From contig JAIPIG010000023.1 of the NCBI GenBank assembly GCA_021734805.1, positions 1 through 37,791 of the forward strand: DNA of 37,791 bases. Direction: 5' to 3'. A model generated the notes under the pieces. It searched no databases. It was not told where the DNA came from and saw nothing but the letters and a program-made list of their open reading frames with translations. The stretch is from Simkaniaceae bacterium (lineage in GTDB: Bacteria; Chlamydiota; Chlamydiia; Chlamydiales; JACRBE01). Positions 6,940 to 15,665 of this stretch are shown piece by piece; position 1 is the first letter of the stretch, and each line of letters opens with the position of its first letter. The position numbers were made by a program, and so were the translations under genes.

Positions 6940-7785
6940 TTAATCAAAAATAACCGTTTTATGCCCATCGACCATGATGCGCATTTCGGTATGCAGTTTG
7001 ACAGCGCGGGCAAGCGTTCGATTTTCATTGTCATATCCAATTTGGATTAAATCCTTTGGTAAATGAGAGTGTTTCACCGGATCGATTTCTTGTACAATGA
7101 TCGGCCCCTCATCGAGATGCTCAGTCACATAATGCGCTGTAGCGCCAATAATTTTGACTCCGCGCTCATAAGCTTGGTGATAGGGCTTCGCTCCCTTAAA
7201 GCTCGGTAAGAAAGAGTGGTGAATGTTGATCGCTTTTCCTTTAAGACTTTGGCAAAGATCCTTAGATAGGATCTGCATATAACGGGCTAAAATGAAGAGA
7301 TCAATCGACTCTTTTTCGGCAATGTCGAGGATTTGTTGTTCTTGCTCTTCTTTGTTTTGATCAATGGGAAGATGGTAAAAAGGAATTGAGTGCCATTTTG
7401 CCATATGCTCAAGTGTGCTGTGGTTGGATACGATGCACTGCACATCCATATTAAGGCTGCCCATTTGGACGCGATGCAAGAGATCATTTAAACAATGGCC
7501 TTGTTTTGAAACGAGAATCATCGCTTTAAAGCGCGTATCTTTTGCCCTAAATTGAAAAGTCATTCCATAGATATCGGCAATCGGTTGAAATTGAGAAGAG
7601 AGTGTCTCTACAGTCATCGTAGGCTGAGTTTCAAACTCAGTGCGCAGGAAGAACTGCTGCGTTGACGGATCACCATACTGAGAAAGCTCCGTAATAAAAC
7701 TTTTTTGCTCTGTCAGAAAAGTCGAAATTGCGGCAACAATTCCATAATCATCTCGGCAAGATAGAACTAAAATATATTTTGTCAT
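6940..7785 (-). CDS. purU: Formyltetrahydrofolate deformylase
   Basis: PurU hydrolyses 10-formyl-tetrahydrofolate to formate and tetrahydrofolate, balancing one-carbon pools. The 281-residue protein has an N-terminal ACT-like domain (YILVLSCRDDYGIVAAIS) and a C-terminal formyltransferase-fold domain. The latter holds INIHHSFLPSFKGAKPYHQA, with the Asn-His of the active site, and LDEGPII with the catalytic Asp. The ATG at 7785 fits the family N-terminus; a GTG four codons upstream is possible. It appears to be the first gene of a minus-strand cluster running through bolA, grxD, yhhQ and tgt. Its formate-producing role does not obviously relate to those neighbours. Confidence 0.94.
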   Translation of the reverse strand: MTKYILVLSCRDDYGIVAAISTFLTEQKSFITELSQYGDPSTQQFFLRTEFETQPTMTVETLSSQFQPIADIYGMTFQFRAKDTRFKAMILVSKQGHCLNDLLHRVQMGSLNMDVQCIVSNHSTLEHMAKWHSIPFYHLPIDQNKEEQEQQILDIAEKESIDLFILARYMQILSKDLCQSLKGKAINIHHSFLPSFKGAKPYHQAYERGVKIIGATAHYVTEHLDEGPIIVQEIDPVKHSHLPKDLIQIGYDNENRTLARAVKLHTEMRIMVDGHKTVIFD

Positions 7786-7815
7786 AGCCCACAACACAGG
7801 AAAAACATGCCTTAA

Positions 7816-7845
7816 AATATAACATTTTCAAAGCTAACTGCTCAA
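7816..7845 (-). promoter_or_regulatory. Possible promoter of the purU-tgt cluster
   Basis: On the minus strand TTGAGC and TATATT are separated by 18 bases, about 30 bases ahead of the purU start. Both hexamers match the housekeeping sigma consensus at four or five positions. The A/T-rich background weakens the call. Confidence 0.4.
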
Positions 7846-7958
7846 TAGGTTTTTTGTACGTGATAGCATTCGCAAAGAAATAAAAAATTATATTGACATT
7901 CGATAGCGAAGTGGGTTGAGTTAGAAATAAAGCACTTATACCGAATAGGGGATAGGAC

Positions 7959-8945
7959 ATGACAAAGGCGCCAATTAAAATTGCAGTTACCGGAGCTGCA
8001 GGCCAAATCGCATATAGTTTGTTATTTCGCATTGCCAGCGGCGAAATGCTCGGGAGGGATCAACCTATTATTTTAAATTTGCTCGATATGCCCCAATGCA
8101 GGGAAGTTTTAAAGGGTGTGCATATGGAGCTGGAGGATTGCAGCTATCCTTTACTCAAGGAGATGCATTTATTCTCTGATGTTGAAGCAGTTTTTGAAGA
8201 GGTTGATTTAGCCATTTTAGTGGGGGCAAAACCCCGAGGTCCGGGCATGGAGCGCAAAGATTTGATGCAAGAAAATGCCAAGCATTTCGTAGGTCAGGGG
8301 AAGGCGCTTAACAAAGGTGCAAAGAAAGATGCCGTTGTTTTTGTCGTTGGGAATCCTTGCAATACAAATTGCCTTGTAGCAATGCACCATGCGCCCAATT
8401 TAAAAAAAGAACATTTCTTTGCCATGACGCAACTCGATTATAATCGGGCGAAATATCAGCTCGCGCAAAAAGCGGGTTGCGATCTCAATGAGGTAGAGGA
8501 TCTCGTTATTTGGGGCAATCACTCATCGACCCAAGTTCCCGATATCGTGAATACCAAAATCAAAGGTAAGCCGATAGAAACGGTCATACAAGATCGAGAG
8601 TGGCTTGAAACGACATTTATGGATATGGTTCAAAAAAGGGGGGCAACAGTCATTGCTGCAAGGGGTAAGTCATCTGCAGCTTCGGCAGCAAATGCCATCA
8701 TCGATGCCATTAAAAATATTCACTCGAGCCATCATCCCTTTTCAAGTGGGGTCTATTCACAGGGTAATCCTTATGGAATCGATGAAAATTTGATTTTTTC
8801 ATTTCCTCTTCTCTCTCATGGGGTAGGAAAATATGAAATACGCAAACAGTTTCAGTTCGATCCCTTTTTAGAAAAGAAAATTCATTTAACGGAAACTGAA
8901 TTAAAGGAAGAGCGAGAGATGGTCGCCCATTTATTAAAAAGTTGA
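7959..8945 (+). CDS. mdh: Malate dehydrogenase
   Basis: This enzyme interconverts malate and oxaloacetate with NAD in the TCA cycle. The 328-residue sequence has the dinucleotide loop [11 protein letters not shown] (11-21), the substrate loop [14 protein letters not shown] with Arg93 and Arg99, [15 protein letters not shown] with the Asp of the catalytic pair, and WGNHSS with catalytic His188. The form is the MDH type shared by chlamydiae, many proteobacteria and the eukaryotic cytosol. GGGG lies seven bases ahead of the ATG. It is followed by gltA with a 14-base gap, so oxaloacetate production and its condensation to citrate are probably coexpressed. Confidence 0.98.
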   Translation: MTKAPIKIAVTGAAGQIAYSLLFRIASGEMLGRDQPIILNLLDMPQCREVLKGVHMELEDCSYPLLKEMHLFSDVEAVFEEVDLAILVGAKPRGPGMERKDLMQENAKHFVGQGKALNKGAKKDAVVFVVGNPCNTNCLVAMHHAPNLKKEHFFAMTQLDYNRAKYQLAQKAGCDLNEVEDLVIWGNHSSTQVPDIVNTKIKGKPIETVIQDREWLETTFMDMVQKRGATVIAARGKSSAASAANAIIDAIKNIHSSHHPFSSGVYSQGNPYGIDENLIFSFPLLSHGVGKYEIRKQFQFDPFLEKKIHLTETELKEEREMVAHLLKS

Positions 8946-8959
8946 GGTCCAAAGAGAAT

Positions 8960-10117
8960 ATGAGTGAAATATTATTTGAAGTGACAAAGGATCATTTAGA
9001 TACGGGGTTGCGGGGCTATCCCGTCGGCTATTGTATGACCTCAAAGGTCGATCCTCAAACGGGATTGTATTATCGGGATATTGCCGTTAAAGATCTCGCA
9101 TTTTTACCACCTGAAGAGGTGATGTATTTGGTCTATTCCGGGAAAAAAGGTCAAGATGTTGCGTTTAAAACGTTTATTAAAGAACTCAAAGAGAGAAGCC
9201 AACTTTCGAATGCGGTGATTCGCCATATTCATGCCCTTCCAAGAGACGGCCATCCTATGAAACTGCTTTCTGCTAGTCTATTAATTTTGGGCATGCTCGA
9301 ATCTACGGGGGATTATCGCAAAGACGGAATGAATCTGATGGCAAAAATGCCCCACTTAGTCGCAACGGTGATTAATCATCATGCCGGATGGGGTGAAACA
9401 CCGCTCCCCGACGTCTCTTTAAGCTATATCGATCGCTTTGTCCAAATGCTTAATGTGCCTAAAAAAGATCATCATCTGATGGCAGAGGTCTTTAAGCTTT
9501 TTCATGTTCTTCATCTCGACCATGGCGGTGGAAATTTATCTGTTTTTGTGGGCAAAGCCGTTGCATCAGGCCATGAGGATATATTTGGCTCGATGTCAGC
9601 AGCCATGAGCGCCTTAGAAGGAGATCTCCATGGAAAGGCCAACCAAGATAGTTTGAACTTTGTCAAACAAGTTCTAGATAGCCTCAAAGAAGATGCAACC
9701 GTTCAAGATGTGGAGAATTATATTCAAAATCTTCTCGATCATAAAGAACTGGTTTATGGATTTGGACATGCCGTTCTGCGTGTAGAAGATCCAAGAGCCA
9801 CGATATTTTATGATTATGGCAAAAAACATTTCCCCAATCACTCATTGATTCAAACGGCACTTAAATTGCGCGAAGCCGGGCCTAAAGTATTATCTAAAAA
9901 CCCCAAAATATCTGATCCATACCCCAACGTAGATGGAATTTCAGGCAGTGTTTTATCTGCTGCCGGCTTTCCCTATCCCGAATATTTCACAGTGCTATTT
10001 GGCATGGCGCGCGTGATTGGGATTACAACACAAATCATTTATGAGCGCTGTATTGCCAGGAGCGGTAAAGGAACGCCTATCGTCCGCCCTCGCTATATTT
10101 ATACCTCGTCTTTGTAA
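8960..10117 (+). CDS. gltA: Citrate synthase
   Basis: Condenses oxaloacetate with acetyl-CoA, the entry step of the TCA cycle. In the 385-residue protein the active-site residues are in place: DHGGGN (His188), GDLHGKANQD (His224), GFGHAVLR (His270) and PNVDGISG (Asp325). The block around LHGKANQ and GHAVLR..DPR resembles the eukaryotic and archaeal-like short enzyme rather than the E. coli hexameric, NADH-regulated type. Chlamydiaceae lack this gene; several environmental chlamydiae have it. The ATG at 8960 was chosen over an in-frame upstream TTG that overlaps mdh. The TAA stop is also the left target repeat of an inserted element. Confidence 0.97.
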   Translation: MSEILFEVTKDHLDTGLRGYPVGYCMTSKVDPQTGLYYRDIAVKDLAFLPPEEVMYLVYSGKKGQDVAFKTFIKELKERSQLSNAVIRHIHALPRDGHPMKLLSASLLILGMLESTGDYRKDGMNLMAKMPHLVATVINHHAGWGETPLPDVSLSYIDRFVQMLNVPKKDHHLMAEVFKLFHVLHLDHGGGNLSVFVGKAVASGHEDIFGSMSAAMSALEGDLHGKANQDSLNFVKQVLDSLKEDATVQDVENYIQNLLDHKELVYGFGHAVLRVEDPRATIFYDYGKKHFPNHSLIQTALKLREAGPKVLSKNPKISDPYPNVDGISGSVLSAAGFPYPEYFTVLFGMARVIGITTQIIYERCIARSGKGTPIVRPRYIYTSSL

Positions 10118-10300
10118 CCTCGACTTTGCAACTTTTTGGGCCCGCCTGCCTCGGTCTTTGCGCATCATGCGTTCGACCTATGGTCGAACCGGGAGATTAT
10201 TAAACCCTAGAAGGGGTAAAAAACCCCTTCTAGGGTTTAATAACTCCCCTGAAAACAAATATCTCGAGGCCTTCGGGTCCAAAAAGTTACAAAGTCGAGG
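10118..10300. mobile_element. 183-bp palindromic miniature element inserted at the gltA stop
   Basis: Including the flanking TAA, the ends (10115-10143 and inverted 10275-10303) match at 26 of 29 positions; the inner part reads CCTCGACTTTG.AACTTTTTGG. TAA stands on both sides, as a 3-bp target duplication would; the left TAA is the gltA stop codon. The middle is a near-perfect hairpin: 21 pairs between 10197-10217 and 10223-10243 with an AAAAA loop, extended by GGGAG/CTCCC. A second small hairpin GTTCGACC/GGTCGAAC lies near 10171-10188. No transposase is encoded, and the frame across it is spurious. Confidence 0.75.
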
Positions 10301-10378
10301 TAACGGGATCATTCATATTTGAAAATAACCGTTTTTCCGTTATTCTGATATTTCGTTTGCTCTCAAGGGAGAATTGTG

Positions 10379-11209
10379 ATGACCCTCAAAGATATTGAAT
10401 TAATTTTTAGTCGTGCATGGCAAAAGGCTCTACAGAAGAAAAAATGTCTTTTTCTTTTTGGTTTCCTTCTTCTTTGTGGGATTTTCGTTGTGATGTGTCA
10501 CACGCTCGGCGCCATGAGCGGCATTTGGGTTAAGTTGATTATGTATTTTCTTCCCGGTTTTCTCGTATCGGGGATTTTATTGGCATTAGGCGTTTTCTTT
10601 GCCCGCATTTATTACAATGAAGTGAAGGGGGTGGAGTTTTCCTACCGCGAAGTTTTATCAAAATCTTTTCGACTTCTTATCAATGTAACGCAAGTGTCAC
10701 TTCCCTTTGTAATGAGCTATTTAATTATCTGGATGTTAATGGGCATCTTTTATCTTTTACGTGAAATTCCCTATATTGGAGAGTCAATCGGACTGATTTT
10801 ATCTTTTGCTCCATTCGTATTAGCGTTGAGCTCATTGTTTTTGGCGGTGCTCTGCCTATTTACCCTCTTTTTTGCGACGCCTTATATTGCCTTTAAACAG
10901 TTTGATGATTCCCACTTCATTCCATCCTCTCTTCATTTTTTTAAAGCGCATGTCTTCTCTCACCTCTTACTTTTTTTGATTGGCGTGTTGCCTTTGATCT
11001 TCACTTTATTATTGCTCATTGCATCGGCATCCATCGCCCAAGCAGGGCTTATTGAAATCAAATCTCCGATTAAATCGGGAATGCAATGGTTCTTTATGAT
11101 GATTCCCTTTACGGCGGCTTTAACGCCCATTGTTCTTTTTTTCTTTAATTTTTCAGTAGAGAGTTTTTATCTCATTAAAAAAACGGCATCAGCAAGTGAA
11201 TCGATCTAA
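10379..11209 (+). CDS. Hypothetical multi-pass membrane protein
   Basis: A 276-residue protein with about six long hydrophobic segments, roughly at residues 24-46, 52-76, 98-122, 132-166, 195-220 and 235-262. It starts with a short amphipathic cytoplasmic helix (LKDIELIFSRAWQKAL). No transporter or enzyme motif is seen and I do not recognise a family; the overall look is like bacterial 'DUF' integral membrane proteins with a glycerophosphoryl-diesterase-like membrane region, but this is a guess. GGGAG lies seven bases before the ATG at 10379. It overlaps the next gene by 14 bases, so the two are likely cotranscribed. Confidence 0.75.
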   Translation: MTLKDIELIFSRAWQKALQKKKCLFLFGFLLLCGIFVVMCHTLGAMSGIWVKLIMYFLPGFLVSGILLALGVFFARIYYNEVKGVEFSYREVLSKSFRLLINVTQVSLPFVMSYLIIWMLMGIFYLLREIPYIGESIGLILSFAPFVLALSSLFLAVLCLFTLFFATPYIAFKQFDDSHFIPSSLHFFKAHVFSHLLLFLIGVLPLIFTLLLLIASASIAQAGLIEIKSPIKSGMQWFFMMIPFTAALTPIVLFFFNFSVESFYLIKKTASASESI

Positions 11210-12212
11210 ACACGTTGCTGTTATTGGAGCCGGTTTTGCCGGTTTAGGGACTTGCTATTACCTACTTCGCCTTGGATACAGAGTCACTCTTTTTGATCAA
11301 AACGAGATTGGAAATAACACCTCCTCAGTCGCTTCGGGGCTAGTCCATCCCTTCCCCGGACAAATGGCGCGCATTAGTCTCTTTGAGAAGGAGGGAGTCA
11401 GTGCAACGCGTCAACTCATCGAAGAAGTTCAAAAACATTCAATGGAACGTTTGATTGCACCGGTTAAAATGCTTCGGGTTGCCGTGAATGAAAAACAAGA
11501 GGAGCGATTCGATCATCTTTGTAAGATACGAGATGACGTCAGTGATGCTAAGGAATGCTTTTCCTTTATTAAAGAGGGAAAAAGAAGTTTTTGGATTCAT
11601 TCCGGAATGACAATCTTTTCAGAACACTACATCAAAGCACTATTTGATCTATGTATTCAGCTAGGCCTCGACTTCAAAAAAGTAGCGATAGAATCGCCCA
11701 ATGAGTGTGCTGATTTTGATACTGTTGTCCTAACACTTGGGGCAGGTTCCGATCGTCTTCTCAATTTAAAAGAGCGCGGCTTTAAAATAAATCGCGGTCA
11801 AATTTTACAAGTGAAATGGAGTGGGAAAAGGGAGTTGCCGAGCATTCTTGGCAAAGGGTATTTAGCCCCAAGTCAAAAGCCCGGTATCTATCATCTTGGA
11901 TCGACTTATGAGTATGATCATCTTGATGAGCCGCCCGATAACAACAGAGCGATCTGCGATATTTTTCGGCAAGCAGGTGAGTATTTATCCATTCAAGACG
12001 CGTTTGAAGTGATTGATGTTAAAGCGGGGATGCGACTGGCTAAGAAATCAAGCTATCTTCCCTACCTCAATCGACTATCGAATCGAGTTTGGATACTGAC
12101 TGCAATGGGATCGAGAGGGCTTCTTTATCATGCCTATTGCTCACAACTTCTCGCTAGTGCAATAGATCGGAATCATGTGGAAATGATTCCAAATGAGATG
12201 CTGCTTGAGTAA
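11196..12212 (+). CDS. FAD-dependent oxidoreductase, DAO/MnmC2-like
   Basis: The 338-residue protein begins with the FAD-binding Rossmann signature VAVIGAGFAGLGTCYYL, followed by VTLFDQNEIGNNTSSVASGL with the acidic residue that binds ribose. VLTLGAGSD sits mid-protein, and AMGSRGLLYHAYC near the C-terminus is the second FAD contact. This layout fits the D-amino-acid-oxidase superfamily, closest in motif to the oxidase domain of MnmC, which removes the carboxymethyl group from cmnm5-uridine in tRNA. The methyltransferase domain of MnmC is absent. The substrate is therefore open: a wobble-uridine modification or a small amino acid. It begins with GTG within the end of the upstream gene. Confidence 0.8.
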   Translation: MNRSKHVAVIGAGFAGLGTCYYLLRLGYRVTLFDQNEIGNNTSSVASGLVHPFPGQMARISLFEKEGVSATRQLIEEVQKHSMERLIAPVKMLRVAVNEKQEERFDHLCKIRDDVSDAKECFSFIKEGKRSFWIHSGMTIFSEHYIKALFDLCIQLGLDFKKVAIESPNECADFDTVVLTLGAGSDRLLNLKERGFKINRGQILQVKWSGKRELPSILGKGYLAPSQKPGIYHLGSTYEYDHLDEPPDNNRAICDIFRQAGEYLSIQDAFEVIDVKAGMRLAKKSSYLPYLNRLSNRVWILTAMGSRGLLYHAYCSQLLASAIDRNHVEMIPNEMLLE

Positions 12213-12221
12213 ATCGATGAA

Positions 12222-13019
12222 ATGAATTATTTTTTTTCTATGAAAAACAATACTATCACAGTTCTTGGATCAGGTAGTTCAACCGGAATTCCGGTGATTG
12301 GGTGCAATTGCAGTGTTTGTAAGTCATCAAATCCACGCAATCAGCGCCTTCGCTCATCGCTCTTGATCGAAATCGAGAATAAAATCCTTGTCGTTGATAC
12401 CTCTCCTGATTTTCGTGCGCAAGCTCTTTCGAATCAGATCCAACATATCGATGGGGTGATTATCACCCATATGCATTATGATCATATTGCCGGAATTGAT
12501 GACTTGCGTATTTTCAATTACAGAACAAAGATGGCCATCCCCATTTTGATGCATGCATCGAGCTATGAAGATTTTCAAAAAAAATATTTCTATCTCCTCA
12601 AAAAAGATATCGAAGGGATGTCTAAAAAAGCGCAACTCGCCTTAAAAGTGATCGATGGGGATCGAGGAGATTGTGAATTTTTAAGTATTCCCATTCATTT
12701 CTTTACCTATGAACAAGCGATGATGAAGGTGCTTGGTTTTCGTATTCATGACTTTGCGTATGTCACTGACATACGGACATATTCGGATACAATTTTTTCA
12801 GATTTAGAAAATGTGAAAACACTCATTGTTAGTGCTTTGAGAGAAAGTGATTCACCTGTGCATTTTAACATCAAAGAAGCTATTGCCTTTGCTCAAAAAG
12901 TCGGTGCAGAAAAAACATATTTCATTCATATGGGGCATGAGGTTGAACATGAAAGAATTTCAGAGCAATTGCCGGAAGGGATTGCTTTAAGTTATGACGG
13001 ATTAAAGATTCATTTTTGA
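12222..13019 (+). CDS. MBL-fold metallo-hydrolase, PhnP-like
   Basis: A 265-residue metallo-beta-lactamase-fold protein. It has LGSGSSTGIPVIGCNC (a PhnP-type N-terminus with a Cys-rich zinc loop, CNCSVC), the metal motif THMHYDHIAG (HxHxDH), DTSPDF, and a late IHMGHEVEH histidine segment. PhnP relatives are cyclic-phosphate phosphodiesterases; the natural substrate here is unknown and no phosphonate genes are nearby. In chlamydiae a PhnP-like gene next to hflX is a recurrent arrangement, seen again here with nine bases between them. The family N-terminus fits a start at ATG 12240 better than 12222, and neither has a strong ribosome binding site. Confidence 0.9.
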   Translation: MNYFFSMKNNTITVLGSGSSTGIPVIGCNCSVCKSSNPRNQRLRSSLLIEIENKILVVDTSPDFRAQALSNQIQHIDGVIITHMHYDHIAGIDDLRIFNYRTKMAIPILMHASSYEDFQKKYFYLLKKDIEGMSKKAQLALKVIDGDRGDCEFLSIPIHFFTYEQAMMKVLGFRIHDFAYVTDIRTYSDTIFSDLENVKTLIVSALRESDSPVHFNIKEAIAFAQKVGAEKTYFIHMGHEVEHERISEQLPEGIALSYDGLKIHF

Positions 13020-13028
13020 GGAATTAGA

Positions 13029-14336
13029 TTGACAACACAGAAGACGACAGAAGAAGTACGAGAAAATATCGACGAGGTTAAAACCGCTCTTCTCGTCGGA
13101 GCTTATTTTAGCAAAGAAGATCGCTATATTTGCGAAGAGCATTTAAATGAGCTTGAAGCGTTGATTGAAACGCTTGGGCTTAAATCGTTAAGCGCTCACC
13201 TCTGCCCACTTAAAAAATATGATGCAGCGACATTTATCGGTAGCGGGAAGCTGGAAGAGCTCGCCGAATATGCACATAAGCTTGAAGTCGATGTCATTGT
13301 TTTCGATGATGAAATCACCCCCAATCAACAAAAAAACCTGGAAAAGCATTTTAAAAAACCGGTTCTCGATCGGACGGAAGTCATTTTAGAGATTTTTGCT
13401 GCCCGTGCTCAAACAAAAGAAGCGACGCTTCAAGTTGAACTTGCCAAGATTAAATATCAATTGCCAAGACTTAAACGGTTATGGACTCACTTGTCACGTC
13501 AAAAAGTCGGTGGTAAAGGCTATTTGAAAGGGGAAGGGGAAAAACAAATCGAGATCGATCGCCGCATTTTAAAGGCGCGCATTGCAAAGTTGGATCAGGA
13601 AATCAAAGAGGTGAGAAAACAACGCGAGCAACAGCGTCAGAAACGCCTCAAGAACAAAATTCCTACCTTTGCCATTGTCGGATACACGAATGTTGGAAAA
13701 TCAACTCTACTGAATGCCCTGACAGATGCCGGGGTCTTAATGGAAGATAAACTCTTTGCAACCCTCGATACGACGACGAGGCAGTACGTCTTGCCGAATA
13801 ACCAGCATATTTTATTAGTCGATACTGTCGGGTTTATCCGAAAATTGCCTCACCACCTCATCGCAGCATTTAAAAGTACTTTGGAAGAAGTCCTTTATAC
13901 TGATATTTTGATTCACATTATCGATATTAGTCACCCTATGGCGCAAGAACATGCAAAAGAGACATTAGCCGTTTTAAAAGAGCTCAAAGCCAACCATAAG
14001 CCGATGATCACCGTCCTCAATAAAATCGATCTTTGTTCTAATCCCATCGTCGCAAGCCGCTACAAACTCGAATATCCCAAAACGGTTGTCATTTCTGCAA
14101 AGACAAGGGAGGGATTTGAGCAGCTTTTTGATATGATGATGAAAGAAATTAGTTCTCTGCGGAGGGTGGTCAAGCTCAAGATTCCCCAAAGTGAATATGG
14201 GCTGATTTCCGAGCTGATGAAGGATGGAAAGGTGATGTCTTCGGAGTATGAAGAAAATGATATTGTGATGGTGGTCGAGATTCCGGCCGAACTTGAGTAT
14301 AAAACGCTTGCGTATACATGCGAAAATTGCGTATAA
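13029..14336 (+). CDS. hflX: GTPase HflX
   Basis: HflX binds the 50S subunit and splits or rescues stalled ribosomes. The 435-residue protein has an N-terminal domain with ATFIGSGKLEEL and FDDEITPNQQKNLE, a basic coiled-coil (about 180-210), and a GTPase domain with Walker A GYTNVGKST (218-226), LFATLDTTTR, DTVGF and NKID. All are diagnostic for the family. There is no ATG near the beginning; TTG at 13029, placed behind GAGGA that overlaps the previous stop, is the evident start. It probably shares a transcript with the PhnP-like gene. Confidence 0.97.
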   Translation: MTTQKTTEEVRENIDEVKTALLVGAYFSKEDRYICEEHLNELEALIETLGLKSLSAHLCPLKKYDAATFIGSGKLEELAEYAHKLEVDVIVFDDEITPNQQKNLEKHFKKPVLDRTEVILEIFAARAQTKEATLQVELAKIKYQLPRLKRLWTHLSRQKVGGKGYLKGEGEKQIEIDRRILKARIAKLDQEIKEVRKQREQQRQKRLKNKIPTFAIVGYTNVGKSTLLNALTDAGVLMEDKLFATLDTTTRQYVLPNNQHILLVDTVGFIRKLPHHLIAAFKSTLEEVLYTDILIHIIDISHPMAQEHAKETLAVLKELKANHKPMITVLNKIDLCSNPIVASRYKLEYPKTVVISAKTREGFEQLFDMMMKEISSLRRVVKLKIPQSEYGLISELMKDGKVMSSEYEENDIVMVVEIPAELEYKTLAYTCENCV

Positions 14337-14366
14337 TCTCTCTTTTTTGTAGAGAAATTTTTTAAC

Positions 14367-15665
14367 ATGCGCAATCAATCATTTAAAGTTGTTACTCTAG
14401 GCTGTCGAACCAATCAGTATGAATCCCAAGCCTATCGGGACCAGTTAATTAAGATGGGTTTTTCTGAGGTGATCGGTGAGGAGGCGGCTGATATTTGTAT
14501 TGTCAATACCTGTACCGTCACCGAGTCTGCCGATCAGCGCAGTCGTTATCAAATCAATCAATTTGCAAAAAAAAATCCCACCTCGCGCATTGTTGTTACC
14601 GGGTGCTTAGCGGAAAGGGCCAAAGAAGATCTTCAAAATATGCCCGGCGTATCTGCCGTGATTTCCAATTTGGAAAAAGAAGAGCTCATTGCTCAAATGT
14701 TTCCGGGCGAAGATGTCCCGGAGTTTTCAATTGAACACTTTCATGCCCATACACGCGCATTCGTCAAAATCCAAGATGGGTGTAATTCTTTTTGCTCTTA
14801 CTGCATTATTCCCTATGTTAGAGGGCGCTCGCGCAGCAAAAAAACAAAAGATATTCTTCGAGAGATCGAGGGCTTAGTCGCCAATGGTTTTAAAGAGGTT
14901 GTTCTCACAGGTGTCAATATTGGAGATTTTGATGGGGGAGTGGCCCGCAAAGAACCTAAGGATCGGCTCTCAGACCTCGTACGGCTGGTTGATGAGATCG
15001 ATGGCCTTGAGAGAATTCGCATCTCATCGATTGATCCCGATGAAGTGGATGATGATCTTTTAAGGGCGGTGATTGAAGGGAAAAAAACATGTCATAGCAT
15101 GCATGTTGTCTTGCAGGCAGGTTCAAATGTCACCTTAAAAAAGATGAACCGCAAATATACGCGAGAAGAGTACTATGATGCGGTCTACCGCTTAAAGAGT
15201 GCCTGTCCCGACTTCACATTTACGACAGATATTATCGTTGGTTTCCCCGGTGAGACTGAGAGAGATTTTCAAGAAACACTGAGTGTGATGCGCGATATTA
15301 AGTTTGCTAAGGTACATATGTTTCCTTATAGCTCAAGACCGGGAACGCGCGCATCTCGCTTTATTAATCATCTTCCCAAAGAGGTGATTGAAGAGCGGCG
15401 TCAACTTGTTTTAAGAGAAGCGGAGAAAATAGCTTTTGAGCTGCGCGAGCCATTTGTCGGGCGAACAATGAAGATTCTCTTAGAAAATGTGGATGCAACG
15501 GATCCCGATTGGATCAGTGGGCATACGGATAATTTCTTACATGTTAAAATTCCCAAAATGGGTTATAGACCAAATGAAATAATTGAGGTAGTATTAGAGG
15601 AAAATACACCAGAAGGATTCATTGGTCAGGTCGTTTTTCCTGTGCAAGCATATGTTCACAATTAA
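14367..15665 (+). CDS. mtaB: tRNA t6A37 methylthiotransferase MtaB
   Basis: MtaB is a radical-SAM enzyme that adds a methylthio group to t6A at tRNA position 37. The 432-residue sequence has the methylthiotransferase N-terminal domain with cluster cysteines 13, 49 and 80, and the radical-SAM motif CNSFCSYC (139-146) followed by IIPYVRGRSRS. FTTDIIVGFPGET and a C-terminal TRAM-like domain follow. The short CxxxCxxC context and GCRTNQYES fit MtaB rather than MiaB; miaB itself is at 23164-24516. The end overlaps the next gene by 14 bases. Confidence 0.95.
   Translation: MRNQSFKVVTLGCRTNQYESQAYRDQLIKMGFSEVIGEEAADICIVNTCTVTESADQRSRYQINQFAKKNPTSRIVVTGCLAERAKEDLQNMPGVSAVISNLEKEELIAQMFPGEDVPEFSIEHFHAHTRAFVKIQDGCNSFCSYCIIPYVRGRSRSKKTKDILREIEGLVANGFKEVVLTGVNIGDFDGGVARKEPKDRLSDLVRLVDEIDGLERIRISSIDPDEVDDDLLRAVIEGKKTCHSMHVVLQAGSNVTLKKMNRKYTREEYYDAVYRLKSACPDFTFTTDIIVGFPGETERDFQETLSVMRDIKFAKVHMFPYSSRPGTRASRFINHLPKEVIEERRQLVLREAEKIAFELREPFVGRTMKILLENVDATDPDWISGHTDNFLHVKIPKMGYRPNEIIEVVLEENTPEGFIGQVVFPVQAYVHN

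Noticed and set aside
7893-7898. TTGACA upstream of mdh as a -35 box
   Set aside because: No acceptable -10 box lies 16-19 bases downstream.
10017-10322. 101-codon plus-strand frame overlapping the gltA end
   Set aside because: It lies in gltA in another frame and then in the palindromic element.
13974-14378. Two long minus-strand frames (134 and 104 codons) inside hflX
   Set aside because: They are antisense shadows of a clearly conserved gene, with no start signals.
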